Below are positions 21,135 through 28,829 of a DNA stretch of 64,000 bases, piece by piece. This stretch comes from Pectobacterium polaris (GTDB lineage: Bacteria > Pseudomonadota > Gammaproteobacteria > Enterobacterales > Enterobacteriaceae), in assembly GCF_002307355.1 (NCBI RefSeq), contig NZ_CP017481.1:2728001-2792000 (forward strand), in the 5' to 3' direction. Numbering within the stretch: the stretch's first letter is position 1; every line of letters starts with the position of its first letter. The notes under the pieces were generated by a model. That model did no database searches. It was not told the origin of the DNA and saw only the letters and a list, made by a program, of their open reading frames with translations. Both the position numbers and the translations under genes were made by a program.

Positions 21135-21144
21135 TATGTTTACC

Positions 21145-21477
21145 TCAACCTTCTATCAAAATTTTCGGATCGACATAAAAGTCTACGTTAAATAGCGTAT
21201 CATCAGATAACGCTTCGATTCTGTGCCATTTCTCTGGGGGGAATACGCCAAATTGCCCGGCTTCGATCGTCAACGTTTCGACGGGATCAGGACTTGTCTC
21301 ATCGGCGTAGCCATAATAACGAATCGTCCCTTGCATCACGCACAAGCGCGGGTAGACGCCTTGACGCGTCCCTGCATCCAAATGGCGCTTCCAAATAGAC
21401 GCTGGGGCAGTTTCTTTTGTCCAGAAAGGCGTGGTACGGGTATGAACATAATTCGCGGGTATAATAATTCGTTCCAT
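21145..21477 (-). CDS. DUF1971 (TehB/YeaR-like) cupin protein
   Basis: 110 residues, a single cupin domain of the DUF1971 family. Diagnostic parts are TTPFWTKETAPASIWKRHLDAGTR, YPRLCVMQGTIRYYGYAD and GVFPPEKWHRIE, the last carrying a likely metal-binding His. Family members occur alone (YeaR) or fused to the tellurite methyltransferase TehB; they are small stress-linked proteins of unsettled function. First gene of a two-gene unit with the small protein at 20796. Confidence 0.85.
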   Translation of the reverse strand: MERIIIPANYVHTRTTPFWTKETAPASIWKRHLDAGTRQGVYPRLCVMQGTIRYYGYADETSPDPVETLTIEAGQFGVFPPEKWHRIEALSDDTLFNVDFYVDPKILIEG

Positions 21478-21859
21478 GTTTAAACCTCATGCTTTACCCA
21501 GCCACATTGCAGGGCGGGAAGGAAAAAACCATATAGTGCATATCATATACCTCTTTTAATGTTTGTGAATTATTTTCTGCTAATTAATTTTTTACAATAC
21601 CGCAACACGTCGCGGAAAGGCTGTATTATCAAGGTTCGACGTTTCTCATATCGATTATTTTTCTGCGCTTATGGAAGGGAGGGAAAACTAACATCAAGGA
21701 ATAGTTACATTAAGTTATTTTTTGATGGTCTACTTATTAGGGATGTTGAGTTTAATAAATTACCCTTCTCGTTACTCAATTAGGGTTATTGTTAAAGGTA
21801 AATCAAAAGAGTAGAAATGAGAAAATATAACGCTACTCTATGGTGAGGTTTTAACTCAA
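21478..21859. other. AT-rich divergent intergenic region
   Basis: 382 bp between the cupin gene (-) and the flavin reductase gene (+). It should hold both promoters. A 74-codon open frame at 21559-21783 lacks a good ribosome binding site and looks like chance in AT-rich DNA. No other structure noticed. Confidence 0.5.
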
Positions 21860-22450
21860 ATGAAAAAGAACGTAAAACTCAGCTCGTTTTATTATGGTTT
21901 CCCTGTTTTCCTTGTTACGACGACGGATAATAGCAACGGAGAAGTCAATGTTGCTTCTATATCGTCGTCAATTTCTCTCGGTGATAAAATTATTATCGGT
22001 GTCACGAAAGGAAGTAAGACCTACAGTAATTTATTATCTGGATCTGATGTTGTCATCAATATTCCTGATTACAAACTGTGGGAGAAAGTTGAAGAACTGG
22101 GTAAGTTGACCGGGAGCGATACGCTATCTGAAGGCCAGATTAAATGGGGCGTTGAGGTCTGCCACGACAAATTTTCCAAAGTCGGCCTTCACACTGAAGC
22201 CTCTACCGATATTACGCCGCCTCGGGTGATTGAATGTCCTATCCAGGCGGAATGTAAAACCGTCAGCACGACGGACAAAGGGCGTTTTATTCTTGTCGAA
22301 CTGGATATTGTGAATGTCTGGGTGGAGAGCGAGCTATTAGGAGCAAATGACGTTGTTGATTCGTCAAAATGGAAGCCTCTGATCTACAACTTCCGCGAAT
22401 ACGACACCACGGGTGACGCATTAGGTTTTAATTTTAAATACGGGCATTGA
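21860..22450 (+). CDS. Flavin-reductase-domain protein (split-barrel FMN-binding)
   Basis: 196 residues with the flavin reductase-like split barrel: YYGFPVFLVTTTD at the start, VNVASISSSISLGDKIIIGV (the FMN-contacting strand region), then NLLSGSDVVINIP. Such proteins bind FMN and reduce flavins or act as partners of monooxygenases. AT-rich like its neighbours. It is divergent from the cupin pair and could be functionally tied to it, but nothing proves that. Confidence 0.82.
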   Translation: MKKNVKLSSFYYGFPVFLVTTTDNSNGEVNVASISSSISLGDKIIIGVTKGSKTYSNLLSGSDVVINIPDYKLWEKVEELGKLTGSDTLSEGQIKWGVEVCHDKFSKVGLHTEASTDITPPRVIECPIQAECKTVSTTDKGRFILVELDIVNVWVESELLGANDVVDSSKWKPLIYNFREYDTTGDALGFNFKYGH

Positions 22451-22457
22451 TCTTATC

Positions 22458-22507
22458 GAGAGAATGCTGCCGCAGTGTTTACTGATGGTGGCGTTCTCTC
22501 ATTTTTT
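22458..22507 (+). terminator. Terminator of the flavin-reductase gene
   Basis: A 7-bp stem GAGAGAA/TTCTCTC (22458-22464, 22494-22500) followed by ATTTTTT, starting eight bases after the stop codon. Confidence 0.75.
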
Positions 22508-22657
22508 AATCGTTAATGCTCTAAAAACCGAGGTGTTACATGGTTAACGCTTCTTCTCGGTGAAGCGTAATTTTTTAGCGTTTTGGGACGTTTATAACAT
22601 GCCGGATTTTTGTTTCTGAATGGGCAGGATTTTGAGTCAGGCAACACAATATATGAC

Positions 22658-23572
22658 TCATTCTTCCCTAAAATAAGCGTCAGACGGAACGCGACATTGT
22701 TCTGATAATTCAGCGATGTGTGCTGTACAAAAATCGATATAGGCTCTGGCCGTTGAAGAGATGTGCTGCTGCTTTTTGTATACCAGATGCAAAGACGAAT
22801 AGGGCAACGGGTACTCTGGAAGCAGCTCAGTTAGCTCTCCTCTTTTAATATATTCAGCAGCGAAAAACGCCGGTAATTCGGTGATGAAATCCCCGGCAAG
22901 AGCACCTGCTCGTAAGTGAAGATAATCATTAACCGTCAATACGGCGGAGACGTCATAAGCGTGATTGCCCAGCATCCACACCGGGCGAGCATCAATTACG
23001 GATCCCCAGGCTGCACACGGGAACCTCATCAGGTCAGCTGGTTCACGCAGGGGCGGTGACGCCTTTAGTAATCCCGGGCTGGCAACAAGAATATGGCGAA
23101 AATCCATTAAATGCCGTGCAACAACGGAATCATCGGCGATGCTACCTACCCGTAAGGCAACATCGACCCCGTCTGATATCAGATCCACTCTTCTCTCGGT
23201 GGAATACACGTTTACCGCAATGCGTGGGTATGTCTGCTGAAACTGCCTGATGATTTCCCACCAGGGCCCCATAGACTGGGGAAGCGTCAGTCGCAGGCGT
23301 CCGGTGATGTGGGGATGACCTGACACTACAGATTGTTCCGCGTCGTTAAGGATATCCATCGCAGAGCTTGCGTGGTTAAGTAATCTTTTCCCGGCTTCCG
23401 TTACCTTGCAGCCTTTCGCTGTTCGTTCAAGCAGCAGCACCTTGAGCTCTTTTTCCAGATCTTGAATCCTGCGACTCAGTGTCGGCAGTGGGATGTTGTT
23501 CTCTCGTGCAGCAGCAGTCAGGCTGCCGCTCCGGGCAGCCATGACGAACATGTTAAGCGCATTCAGATCCAA
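22658..23572 (-). CDS. LysR-family transcriptional regulator
   Basis: 304 residues. The N-terminal helix-turn-helix reads LNMFVMAARSGSLTAAARENNIPLPTLSRRIQDLE, and the rest is a periplasmic-binding-like effector domain. Divergent from the hydrolase remnant at 23698, which was probably its original target; LysR regulators usually act on the neighbouring divergent gene. Effector unknown. Confidence 0.9.
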   Translation of the reverse strand: MDLNALNMFVMAARSGSLTAAARENNIPLPTLSRRIQDLEKELKVLLLERTAKGCKVTEAGKRLLNHASSAMDILNDAEQSVVSGHPHITGRLRLTLPQSMGPWWEIIRQFQQTYPRIAVNVYSTERRVDLISDGVDVALRVGSIADDSVVARHLMDFRHILVASPGLLKASPPLREPADLMRFPCAAWGSVIDARPVWMLGNHAYDVSAVLTVNDYLHLRAGALAGDFITELPAFFAAEYIKRGELTELLPEYPLPYSSLHLVYKKQQHISSTARAYIDFCTAHIAELSEQCRVPSDAYFREE

Positions 23573-23697
23573 TATTGCATCCTCTCAGATATGGAAGATC
23601 TACTTTCATTTTCTGCTCTACATACTAAAGAATTGGCTCAGTAAAAAGTATCTGTTTTCAGGCAACAGGCTATTAAAAGCCAGAAGGGGCAAGCATT

Positions 23698-23967
23698 ATG
23701 CGTAAAACCGCACTGCAACACTTTGGACGAGATTTTGACTTTCCTCATGCGATTCAGGGGCTGCCGACTAAGCTCTCAGATGTGGAAGGTCTGGAGATTG
23801 GTTCATTTCAGACTAACGATGGCGTGTCACTTTCCTACTGGAAAGCTGGCAAGGTGACGTTTGGCAATCGTATTTCTCGCTTTTCCGCTGATGTGAATGA
23901 CTTCTTCACTGCACTGAAGGGTGAATCACTTGCCGGGAAAGAGTGCTTCCTGACTGAGAATACGTGA
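23698..23967 (+). pseudogene. Remnant of an alpha/beta hydrolase gene
   Basis: The 89 codons begin like a full alpha/beta hydrolase (QHFGRDFDFPHAIQGLP, then NDGVSLSYWKAGK). After AGK the oxyanion-hole region is missing and the text jumps to GNRISRFSADVNDFFTAL, which in such enzymes lies tens of residues further on. The frame ends before any nucleophile elbow, and its last 42 bases overlap the end of the TetR gene on the other strand. So the gene has lost an internal segment and its whole catalytic part. The family assignment is from memory of similar proteins. Confidence 0.65.
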
Positions 23968-24492
23968 GCGGCAAACCGCTAGAATCTCATCGGCGAGGGC
24001 GGAATCATCTGGGCAGGCACGCGATAACATCAGAGCGCCGACAAGGTGAGCAAGGGTGCTAATTCTTTCGGCGCGCACGTCGTCTCCCGACCCATTCTCG
24101 CTTTCTAATGTTGCCAGTTGATTCTCAATTCCAGCCGCGAAACTTTCCTTAATGGATGCTGACTGGCGTGCTGAATCCACACCAAGCGCTGACATCACAC
24201 AGCCAGTTCCCATCGAATCACGATGCTTGCGGGAGAGATATTGCTCTACAAAACCCGCCATATCGACACCCACGGTATTTTCTATCGAATGCGAAAAACC
24301 GCAGCTCATCGCTTCCGACATCAAATCTGCCTTGGAGCTAAAGTGTTTGTAAAATCCGCCGTGCGTTAAACCTGCGGCTGACATGAGTTCCGCTATACCC
24401 ACTCCGTCATACCCCCGCTCACGAAACAGCACCGAGGCCGTCTCAACGATACGCATTCGATTTTCGCGAACCTGCTCTTTCGAAACTTTCAT
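23926..24492 (-). CDS. TetR-family repressor
   Basis: 188 residues. The helix-turn-helix is at about 10-55 (RIVETASVLFRERGYDGVGIAELMSAAGLTHGGFYKHFSSK), followed by a ligand-binding helical domain with CVMSALG. It is divergent from the old-yellow-enzyme gene at 24630, with a large inverted repeat between them, an arrangement like nemR-nemA though the repressor is of a different TetR subgroup. Probably represses the reductase gene and itself until an electrophile or dye-like ligand binds (inference). Confidence 0.9.
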   Translation of the reverse strand: MKVSKEQVRENRMRIVETASVLFRERGYDGVGIAELMSAAGLTHGGFYKHFSSKADLMSEAMSCGFSHSIENTVGVDMAGFVEQYLSRKHRDSMGTGCVMSALGVDSARQSASIKESFAAGIENQLATLESENGSGDDVRAERISTLAHLVGALMLSRACPDDSALADEILAVCRSRILSQEALFPGK

Positions 24493-24536
24493 CGCTTTAG
24501 GGTCCTCTCTTAAAAAGTTATGTCACAAGTATACAT

Positions 24537-24588
24537 TGATGATGATCGTAATCAAACCGTTTGACTTTTTAGATTACGATCATCATCA
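24537..24588. promoter_or_regulatory. Perfect 17-bp inverted repeat, likely TetR operator
   Basis: Arms 24537-24553 and 24572-24588 are exact reverse complements, separated by 18 bp. Each arm contains GATGATCGTAATC or its complement, itself a weak dyad, so there may be two repressor sites, one by each divergent promoter. It lies 45 bp from the TetR start and 42 bp from the reductase start. Confidence 0.8.
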
Positions 24589-24629
24589 TTATGTTTAGCG
24601 TTTCACCAATCACTATCAAGGGAACAAGC

Positions 24630-25721
24630 ATGACGAACCGACAATTATTCCAACCCTATAATCTTGGGCCATTAACACTCACCAACCACATTGTGATGGC
24701 ACCGTTAACACGCAATCGTGCCGGAAAAGGTCTGGTACCTAGCGAACTGGCAGCAACGTATTACGCGCAGCGTGCCACTGCCGGTCTGTTGATTACTGAA
24801 GCTACGCAGATCTCCGCACAAGCGCAGGGCTATCAAGATACCCCGGGGATCTACACGCCAGCGCAAATTGAAGGATGGCGTAAAGTGACTGACGCGGTTC
24901 ATGCCAAAGGCGGGCATATCTTCGTACAGCTATGGCACGTAGGGCGTATATCCCATGTCGACTTACAACCAGGTGGCGCAGCGCCAGTTGCCCCTTCAGC
25001 CATTCGTGCCGAGACTAAAACGTTTGTGAACAATGGATTCTCGGACGTCTCTGAGCCACGTGCGCTCGAACTGGGAGAAATAAAAAGCATTATCGACGAT
25101 TTCAGGAAGGCAGCAGCCAACGCGATTGCCGCTGGATTTGATGGTGTTGAGATTCACGGTGCGAATGGTTACCTGCTGGAACAGTTCCTTAAAGACGGTG
25201 CCAATCAGCGTACAGATGAGTACGGCGGTTCTGTCGAGAATCGTGCGCGCCTGCTGTTAGAAGTCACCGCCGCCGTTAAAGAGGAGATTGGTGCCGATCG
25301 CACGGGTGTGCGCATTTCACCGGTTTCCCCTGCTAATGCGATTTCTTGCAGCGATCCGCAGCCACAATATGACTATGTCGCTGATCAACTCAATGCATTA
25401 GGCATCGTGTATCTCCACGTCGTTGAAGGCGCTACGGGCGGCCCGCGTGATGCATCACCGTTTGATTACGATTCTCTGCGTCGACGCTTTAAAAATACCT
25501 ACATTGGTAATAACGGCTATGACCTGACGCTGGCTTCAACTCACCTCTCTGAAGGCAAAACCGATCTGTTCGCGTTCGGTCGTCCGTTCATCTCCAACCC
25601 GGATCTGGTCGAAAGACTGAAGACGGGCGCGCCTCTGGCCTCACTCAATCCTGAAACACTTTATGGCGGTGGCGCAGCGGGATATACCGATTACCCGTCG
25701 CTTACCGAGACCAGCAAGTAA
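24630..25721 (+). CDS. Old-yellow-enzyme NADH:flavin oxidoreductase (NemA-like)
   Basis: 363 residues from the ATG at 24630 (AAGGGA upstream); an in-frame ATG at 24591 lies beside the operator and is rejected. It is an FMN TIM barrel with MAPLTRNRA, the Thr-Glu region ITEATQIS, FVQLWHVGRISH, the substrate-binding pair VEIHGANGYL, RTDEYGGSVENRARL and FGRPFISNPDL. It is of the NemA/pentaerythritol-tetranitrate reductase class, which reduces alpha,beta-unsaturated carbonyls, N-ethylmaleimide, quinones and nitro-esters with NAD(P)H. First gene of a run of reductases. Confidence 0.92.
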   Translation: MTNRQLFQPYNLGPLTLTNHIVMAPLTRNRAGKGLVPSELAATYYAQRATAGLLITEATQISAQAQGYQDTPGIYTPAQIEGWRKVTDAVHAKGGHIFVQLWHVGRISHVDLQPGGAAPVAPSAIRAETKTFVNNGFSDVSEPRALELGEIKSIIDDFRKAAANAIAAGFDGVEIHGANGYLLEQFLKDGANQRTDEYGGSVENRARLLLEVTAAVKEEIGADRTGVRISPVSPANAISCSDPQPQYDYVADQLNALGIVYLHVVEGATGGPRDASPFDYDSLRRRFKNTYIGNNGYDLTLASTHLSEGKTDLFAFGRPFISNPDLVERLKTGAPLASLNPETLYGGGAAGYTDYPSLTETSK

Positions 25722-25796
25722 AGCGGCTGGTGCCACGGTTCTACCTGTATCGCACATTGCGGATTCTGTTTACACATTAATAAAGAAGATCAACTT

Positions 25797-26579
25797 ATGA
25801 CTAAAGCTTCAGTTCTCATTACAGGCGCATCAACGGGTATTGGCGCGGTTTACGCTGAACGGTTCGCCCGCCGAGGCCACGATCTTGTGCTGGTCGCCCG
25901 CGACAAAGCAAAGTTAGAGACACTTGCCAATCGTCTGCGACAGGAAAATGGCATTTCTGTCGATGTTTTGCCTGCTGACCTCACGCAACCGAGTGATTTA
26001 GCCGTGGTCGAAGCTCGCCTGCGTGAAGATGCGCAGATTGGCATTCTTATTAATAACGCGGGTATCGCACAGTCTGGCAGTTTTACAGAGCAGACGCCTG
26101 ATTCGATAGAACGCCTTATCGCGCTTAACGTCACCGCCCTGACCAGACTGGCCAGTGCCGTGGCACCACGATTTGTGCAAGCGGGTGAAGGTTCGATCGT
26201 CAACATCAGTTCCATCGTCGGGCTCGCCCCAGAATTTGCAATGACGGTTTACGGCGCAACGAAAGCCTTTGTTCTTTTCTTATCTCAGGGAATGAGTCTT
26301 GAGCTATCGCCCAAAGGTATTTATGTCCAGGCGGTACTTCCTGCCGGTACTTATACGGAAATCTGGGACCGTGCAGGTATCGACATCAGTAATTCTCCAA
26401 AATTCATGGAAGTGGGCGAGTTAGTGGATGCCGCACTGGTTGGCTTTGATCGTCGGGAGCTTGTCACTATTCCACCTTTACATAATGCTGCACGCTGGGA
26501 CACCCTCGATGCTTCGCGTCAGGTTTTGCTTTCAGACATCAAACAAGATGAAACTGCAGAGCGATATAAAGCCCTTTAG
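25797..26579 (+). CDS. Short-chain dehydrogenase/reductase
   Basis: 260 residues, classical SDR: cofactor motif TGASTGIG, NNAG, catalytic Ser in VNISSIVG and YGATK. The C-terminal part (MEVGELVDAALVGFDRRELVTIPPL) is that of the DltE/YqjQ-like group that acts on varied ketones and aldehydes. 75 bp after the old-yellow-enzyme gene, same strand; possibly co-transcribed. Substrate unknown. Confidence 0.88.
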   Translation: MTKASVLITGASTGIGAVYAERFARRGHDLVLVARDKAKLETLANRLRQENGISVDVLPADLTQPSDLAVVEARLREDAQIGILINNAGIAQSGSFTEQTPDSIERLIALNVTALTRLASAVAPRFVQAGEGSIVNISSIVGLAPEFAMTVYGATKAFVLFLSQGMSLELSPKGIYVQAVLPAGTYTEIWDRAGIDISNSPKFMEVGELVDAALVGFDRRELVTIPPLHNAARWDTLDASRQVLLSDIKQDETAERYKAL

Positions 26580-26673
26580 CCAATGAGCCGCACTCTGCAG
26601 GACGCGAATCGCAGTCTTTGGCTGTTCTGCAGAGGAGTATGCCCCAAACCACTTATGAAGGTCTTATTTCAGC

Positions 26674-27492
26674 ATGACAAATAAACGTGTAGCGCTTGTG
26701 ACGGGGGCCTCATCAGGAATTGGCGAGGCATCGGCTAACAAACTATTAGCCGCGGGGTATACGGTCTATGGCACGAGTCGACGCGGCTCTCAGGCCGGTA
26801 AACATTCCTTTCCTTTATTGGCACTTGATGTCACCGATGACGCGTCCGTACAGGCCGTTATTGATGAGCTGCTGCGGCGGGAAGGCCGGATCGATATTTT
26901 GGTGAATAATGCAGGCTTTGGTATTGCGCCGGCGGCAGCAGAAGAAAGTTCGATCGAACAGGCTAAGAGCCTTTTCGACACGAATTTCCTCGGTATAGTC
27001 CGGTTGACTCGAGCGGTCGTTCCCCACATGCGCCGTCAGGGCAGCGGTCGCATCATCAACATCGGTTCGATATTGGGAACGATTCCGTTGCCGTATGTGG
27101 CACTTTATGCAGCCAGTAAACATGCGGTCAAAGGGTATTCGGGATCGCTGGATCATGAACTACGGACTCAAGGCATAAGAGTGTCTGTGATCGAACCTGC
27201 GTACATAAAAACCCAATTTGAAGTCAATAATATAGAACCAGACGCGAAGCTTGATGAGTATGAAAGTATTCGGGCTAAGTTGACGAAAGTTGTTGGTAAA
27301 GCGATGGCTGAGGCGGAAAGCCCCGAGAGGGTGGCGGACGTCGTCGTTAAAGCGGCTCAGAGTTCACAGCCTAAGTTGCGCTACACGGCGGGGAAATTGG
27401 CTGGTCAGTTGAATTTTTTGCTTAGATTTGCGCCCGCAAAATTCCTCGACAAAGTGGTGCGTAATAGTCTTCAGCTTGATACGACAGGATAA
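26674..27492 (+). CDS. Short-chain dehydrogenase/reductase
   Basis: 272 residues: TGASSGIG, LVNNAGFG, a Ser in INIGSILG and YAASK for catalysis, then a long C-terminal extension with hydrophobic parts. It resembles retinol-dehydrogenase-like bacterial SDRs. It is clearly different from the SDR at 25797, so not a recent tandem copy. Seven bases separate it from the next gene, which implies co-transcription. Confidence 0.88.
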   Translation: MTNKRVALVTGASSGIGEASANKLLAAGYTVYGTSRRGSQAGKHSFPLLALDVTDDASVQAVIDELLRREGRIDILVNNAGFGIAPAAAEESSIEQAKSLFDTNFLGIVRLTRAVVPHMRRQGSGRIINIGSILGTIPLPYVALYAASKHAVKGYSGSLDHELRTQGIRVSVIEPAYIKTQFEVNNIEPDAKLDEYESIRAKLTKVVGKAMAEAESPERVADVVVKAAQSSQPKLRYTAGKLAGQLNFLLRFAPAKFLDKVVRNSLQLDTTG

Positions 27493-27499
27493 ATAAAAA

Positions 27500-28519
27500 A
27501 TGAATAATAAGACGATGAAAGCCTTCACGTTTAAACGTTATGGTAAGCATCCTGAATTGGGATTCGATGACGTAGATTATCCTTCGCTCAACGCTGATGA
27601 AATCTTGGTTAACGTTTACGCTGTGGGGCTAAACCCTATCGACAATATGATCCCTACCGGAATATTTAAGCCCGTTCTGCATTTTACGCTCCCTGCAACA
27701 TTGGGCAGTGACCTGTCTGGTGTCGTCATCGCGGTAGGGAGCAGTGTGACTCGTTTCGCGCCAGGCGATGAAATTTTTGCCAGCATTTTCGATAGGGGAA
27801 CGGGCTCTCTCGCCGAATTTGCCGTGGTGCCTGAGAACGCTGCGGCCATGAAACCAGAAAATCTGGATTTTGTGCAGGCGGCTTCGCTCCCGATGGTGAG
27901 CCTCACATCCTGGCAGGCACTGATCGAGCGCGCTAAACTCCAGCCTGGTCAGAAGGTTTTGATCCCAGCAGGTTCGGGGGGCATTGGTACCTTTGCAATC
28001 CAACTGGCGAAGCACCTTGGGGCAACGGTGGGAACGACCACGAGTACAGGCAATGTTGAATGGGTAAGTCATCTTGGCGCAGATGAAGTAGTTGACTATA
28101 AAAAGCAAGACTTCGAAAACGTGCTGAGCGGCTACGATATTGTACTTGGCACTCTCAGAGGTGATGCGATTGAAAAATCTATCAACACGCTTAAGCCTGG
28201 AGGCATCATTGTTTCTCTCATCGGGCCGTTAGATGCCGCGTTCGCACGGGCTCGGCGAGTAAACTTTTTTCTGACTTTCGTTTTCTGGTTGATGAGCCTA
28301 AAGATTATGCGCCTTTCGAAAAAGCGGGGCACGGCCTACACATTTCATTTCGTTCGACCTGATGGTGCTCAACTGACCCAAATTGGCAAACTCCTTGAAA
28401 CGGAACAAATCAAGCCAGTGATTGACAAGGTATTTTCTTTTGCTGAAACAAAAGATGCACTTACCTATCTTGCCCAAGGGCATGCAAAGGGAAAAGTTGT
28501 CATCAAGATGCAGGGGTAA
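27500..28519 (+). CDS. Zinc-free MDR quinone oxidoreductase / enoyl-reductase-like protein
   Basis: 339 residues of the medium-chain dehydrogenase superfamily. It has the GroES-like N-terminal domain (VYAVGLNPIDNMIPTG, GSDLSGVVIAVG) and the NADPH Rossmann motif LIPAGSGGIGTFAIQLAK. No zinc-ligand Cys/His pattern is seen, so it belongs with quinone oxidoreductases (QorA/QOR-like). Translationally close to the SDR at 26674. Likely reduces quinones or activated double bonds; the exact substrate is unknown. Confidence 0.88.
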   Translation: MNNKTMKAFTFKRYGKHPELGFDDVDYPSLNADEILVNVYAVGLNPIDNMIPTGIFKPVLHFTLPATLGSDLSGVVIAVGSSVTRFAPGDEIFASIFDRGTGSLAEFAVVPENAAAMKPENLDFVQAASLPMVSLTSWQALIERAKLQPGQKVLIPAGSGGIGTFAIQLAKHLGATVGTTTSTGNVEWVSHLGADEVVDYKKQDFENVLSGYDIVLGTLRGDAIEKSINTLKPGGIIVSLIGPLDAAFARARRVNFFLTFVFWLMSLKIMRLSKKRGTAYTFHFVRPDGAQLTQIGKLLETEQIKPVIDKVFSFAETKDALTYLAQGHAKGKVVIKMQG

Positions 28520-28540
28520 CGTCTTTCCGTTAACAACGAC

Positions 28541-28680
28541 GTCATCATGCTCGAACCAACGTGACCCCAAATCTGACCACCACATTCTCCCGATGTGGGG
28601 GAAAACGGAATGTGTACCGGAAAGACGTTTGCACGTGAAGGAATTGAATAAATGGATAAAAAAATCCCGCTTACGTTTCC
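28541..28680 (+). repeat. Dispersed repeat, copy A
   Basis: About 140 bp, roughly 80% identical by eye to the sequence at 44781-44919 beside tRNA-Asn, in the same orientation. The shared part ends within the loop of the tRNA terminator (AAAATCCCGCTTA then GTTTCC); the second terminator arm is missing here. Both copies keep a short frame starting ATG (28610 and 44845) and ending TAA after 13 codons. Confidence 0.8.
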
Positions 28681-28731
28681 CTTTCTCTACAGATAACACG
28701 CCATCGAAACGAATATATTAACGCCAGCATG

Positions 28732-28758
28732 GCATTTATAGCATTTATAGCATTTATA
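28732..28758. repeat. Three tandem copies of a 9-bp unit
   Basis: GCATTTATA is repeated three times without change (28732-28740, 28741-28749, 28750-28758). It directly precedes a hairpin. Confidence 0.85.
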
Positions 28759-28760
28759 GG

Positions 28761-28780
28761 ACCCGGTCTTTTGACCGGGT
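28761..28780. terminator. Hairpin between convergent genes
   Basis: A perfect 8-bp stem ACCCGGTC/GACCGGGT around TTTT. No long T run follows on either strand. It may still end transcripts of the quinone oxidoreductase (+) and the Tat-signal dehydrogenase (-) that converge here. Confidence 0.5.
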
Positions 28781-28829
28781 GAAGATAGATATTTTAGAGA
28801 TAATTTAAGCGGAAGGAGAACATGTAAAA

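Noticed and set aside
21559..21783. 74-codon frame in the AT-rich divergent region
   Set aside because: No ribosome binding site, rare-residue-rich translation, and it lies where promoters are expected.
23926..24492. Naming the TetR gene nemR
   Set aside because: Position beside an old yellow enzyme is like nemR-nemA, but the N-terminal sequence belongs to another TetR subgroup and the inverted repeat is not the known NemR box.
28732..28758. CRISPR-like repeats
   Set aside because: Three 9-bp units without spacers are a simple tandem repeat; there are no cas genes.
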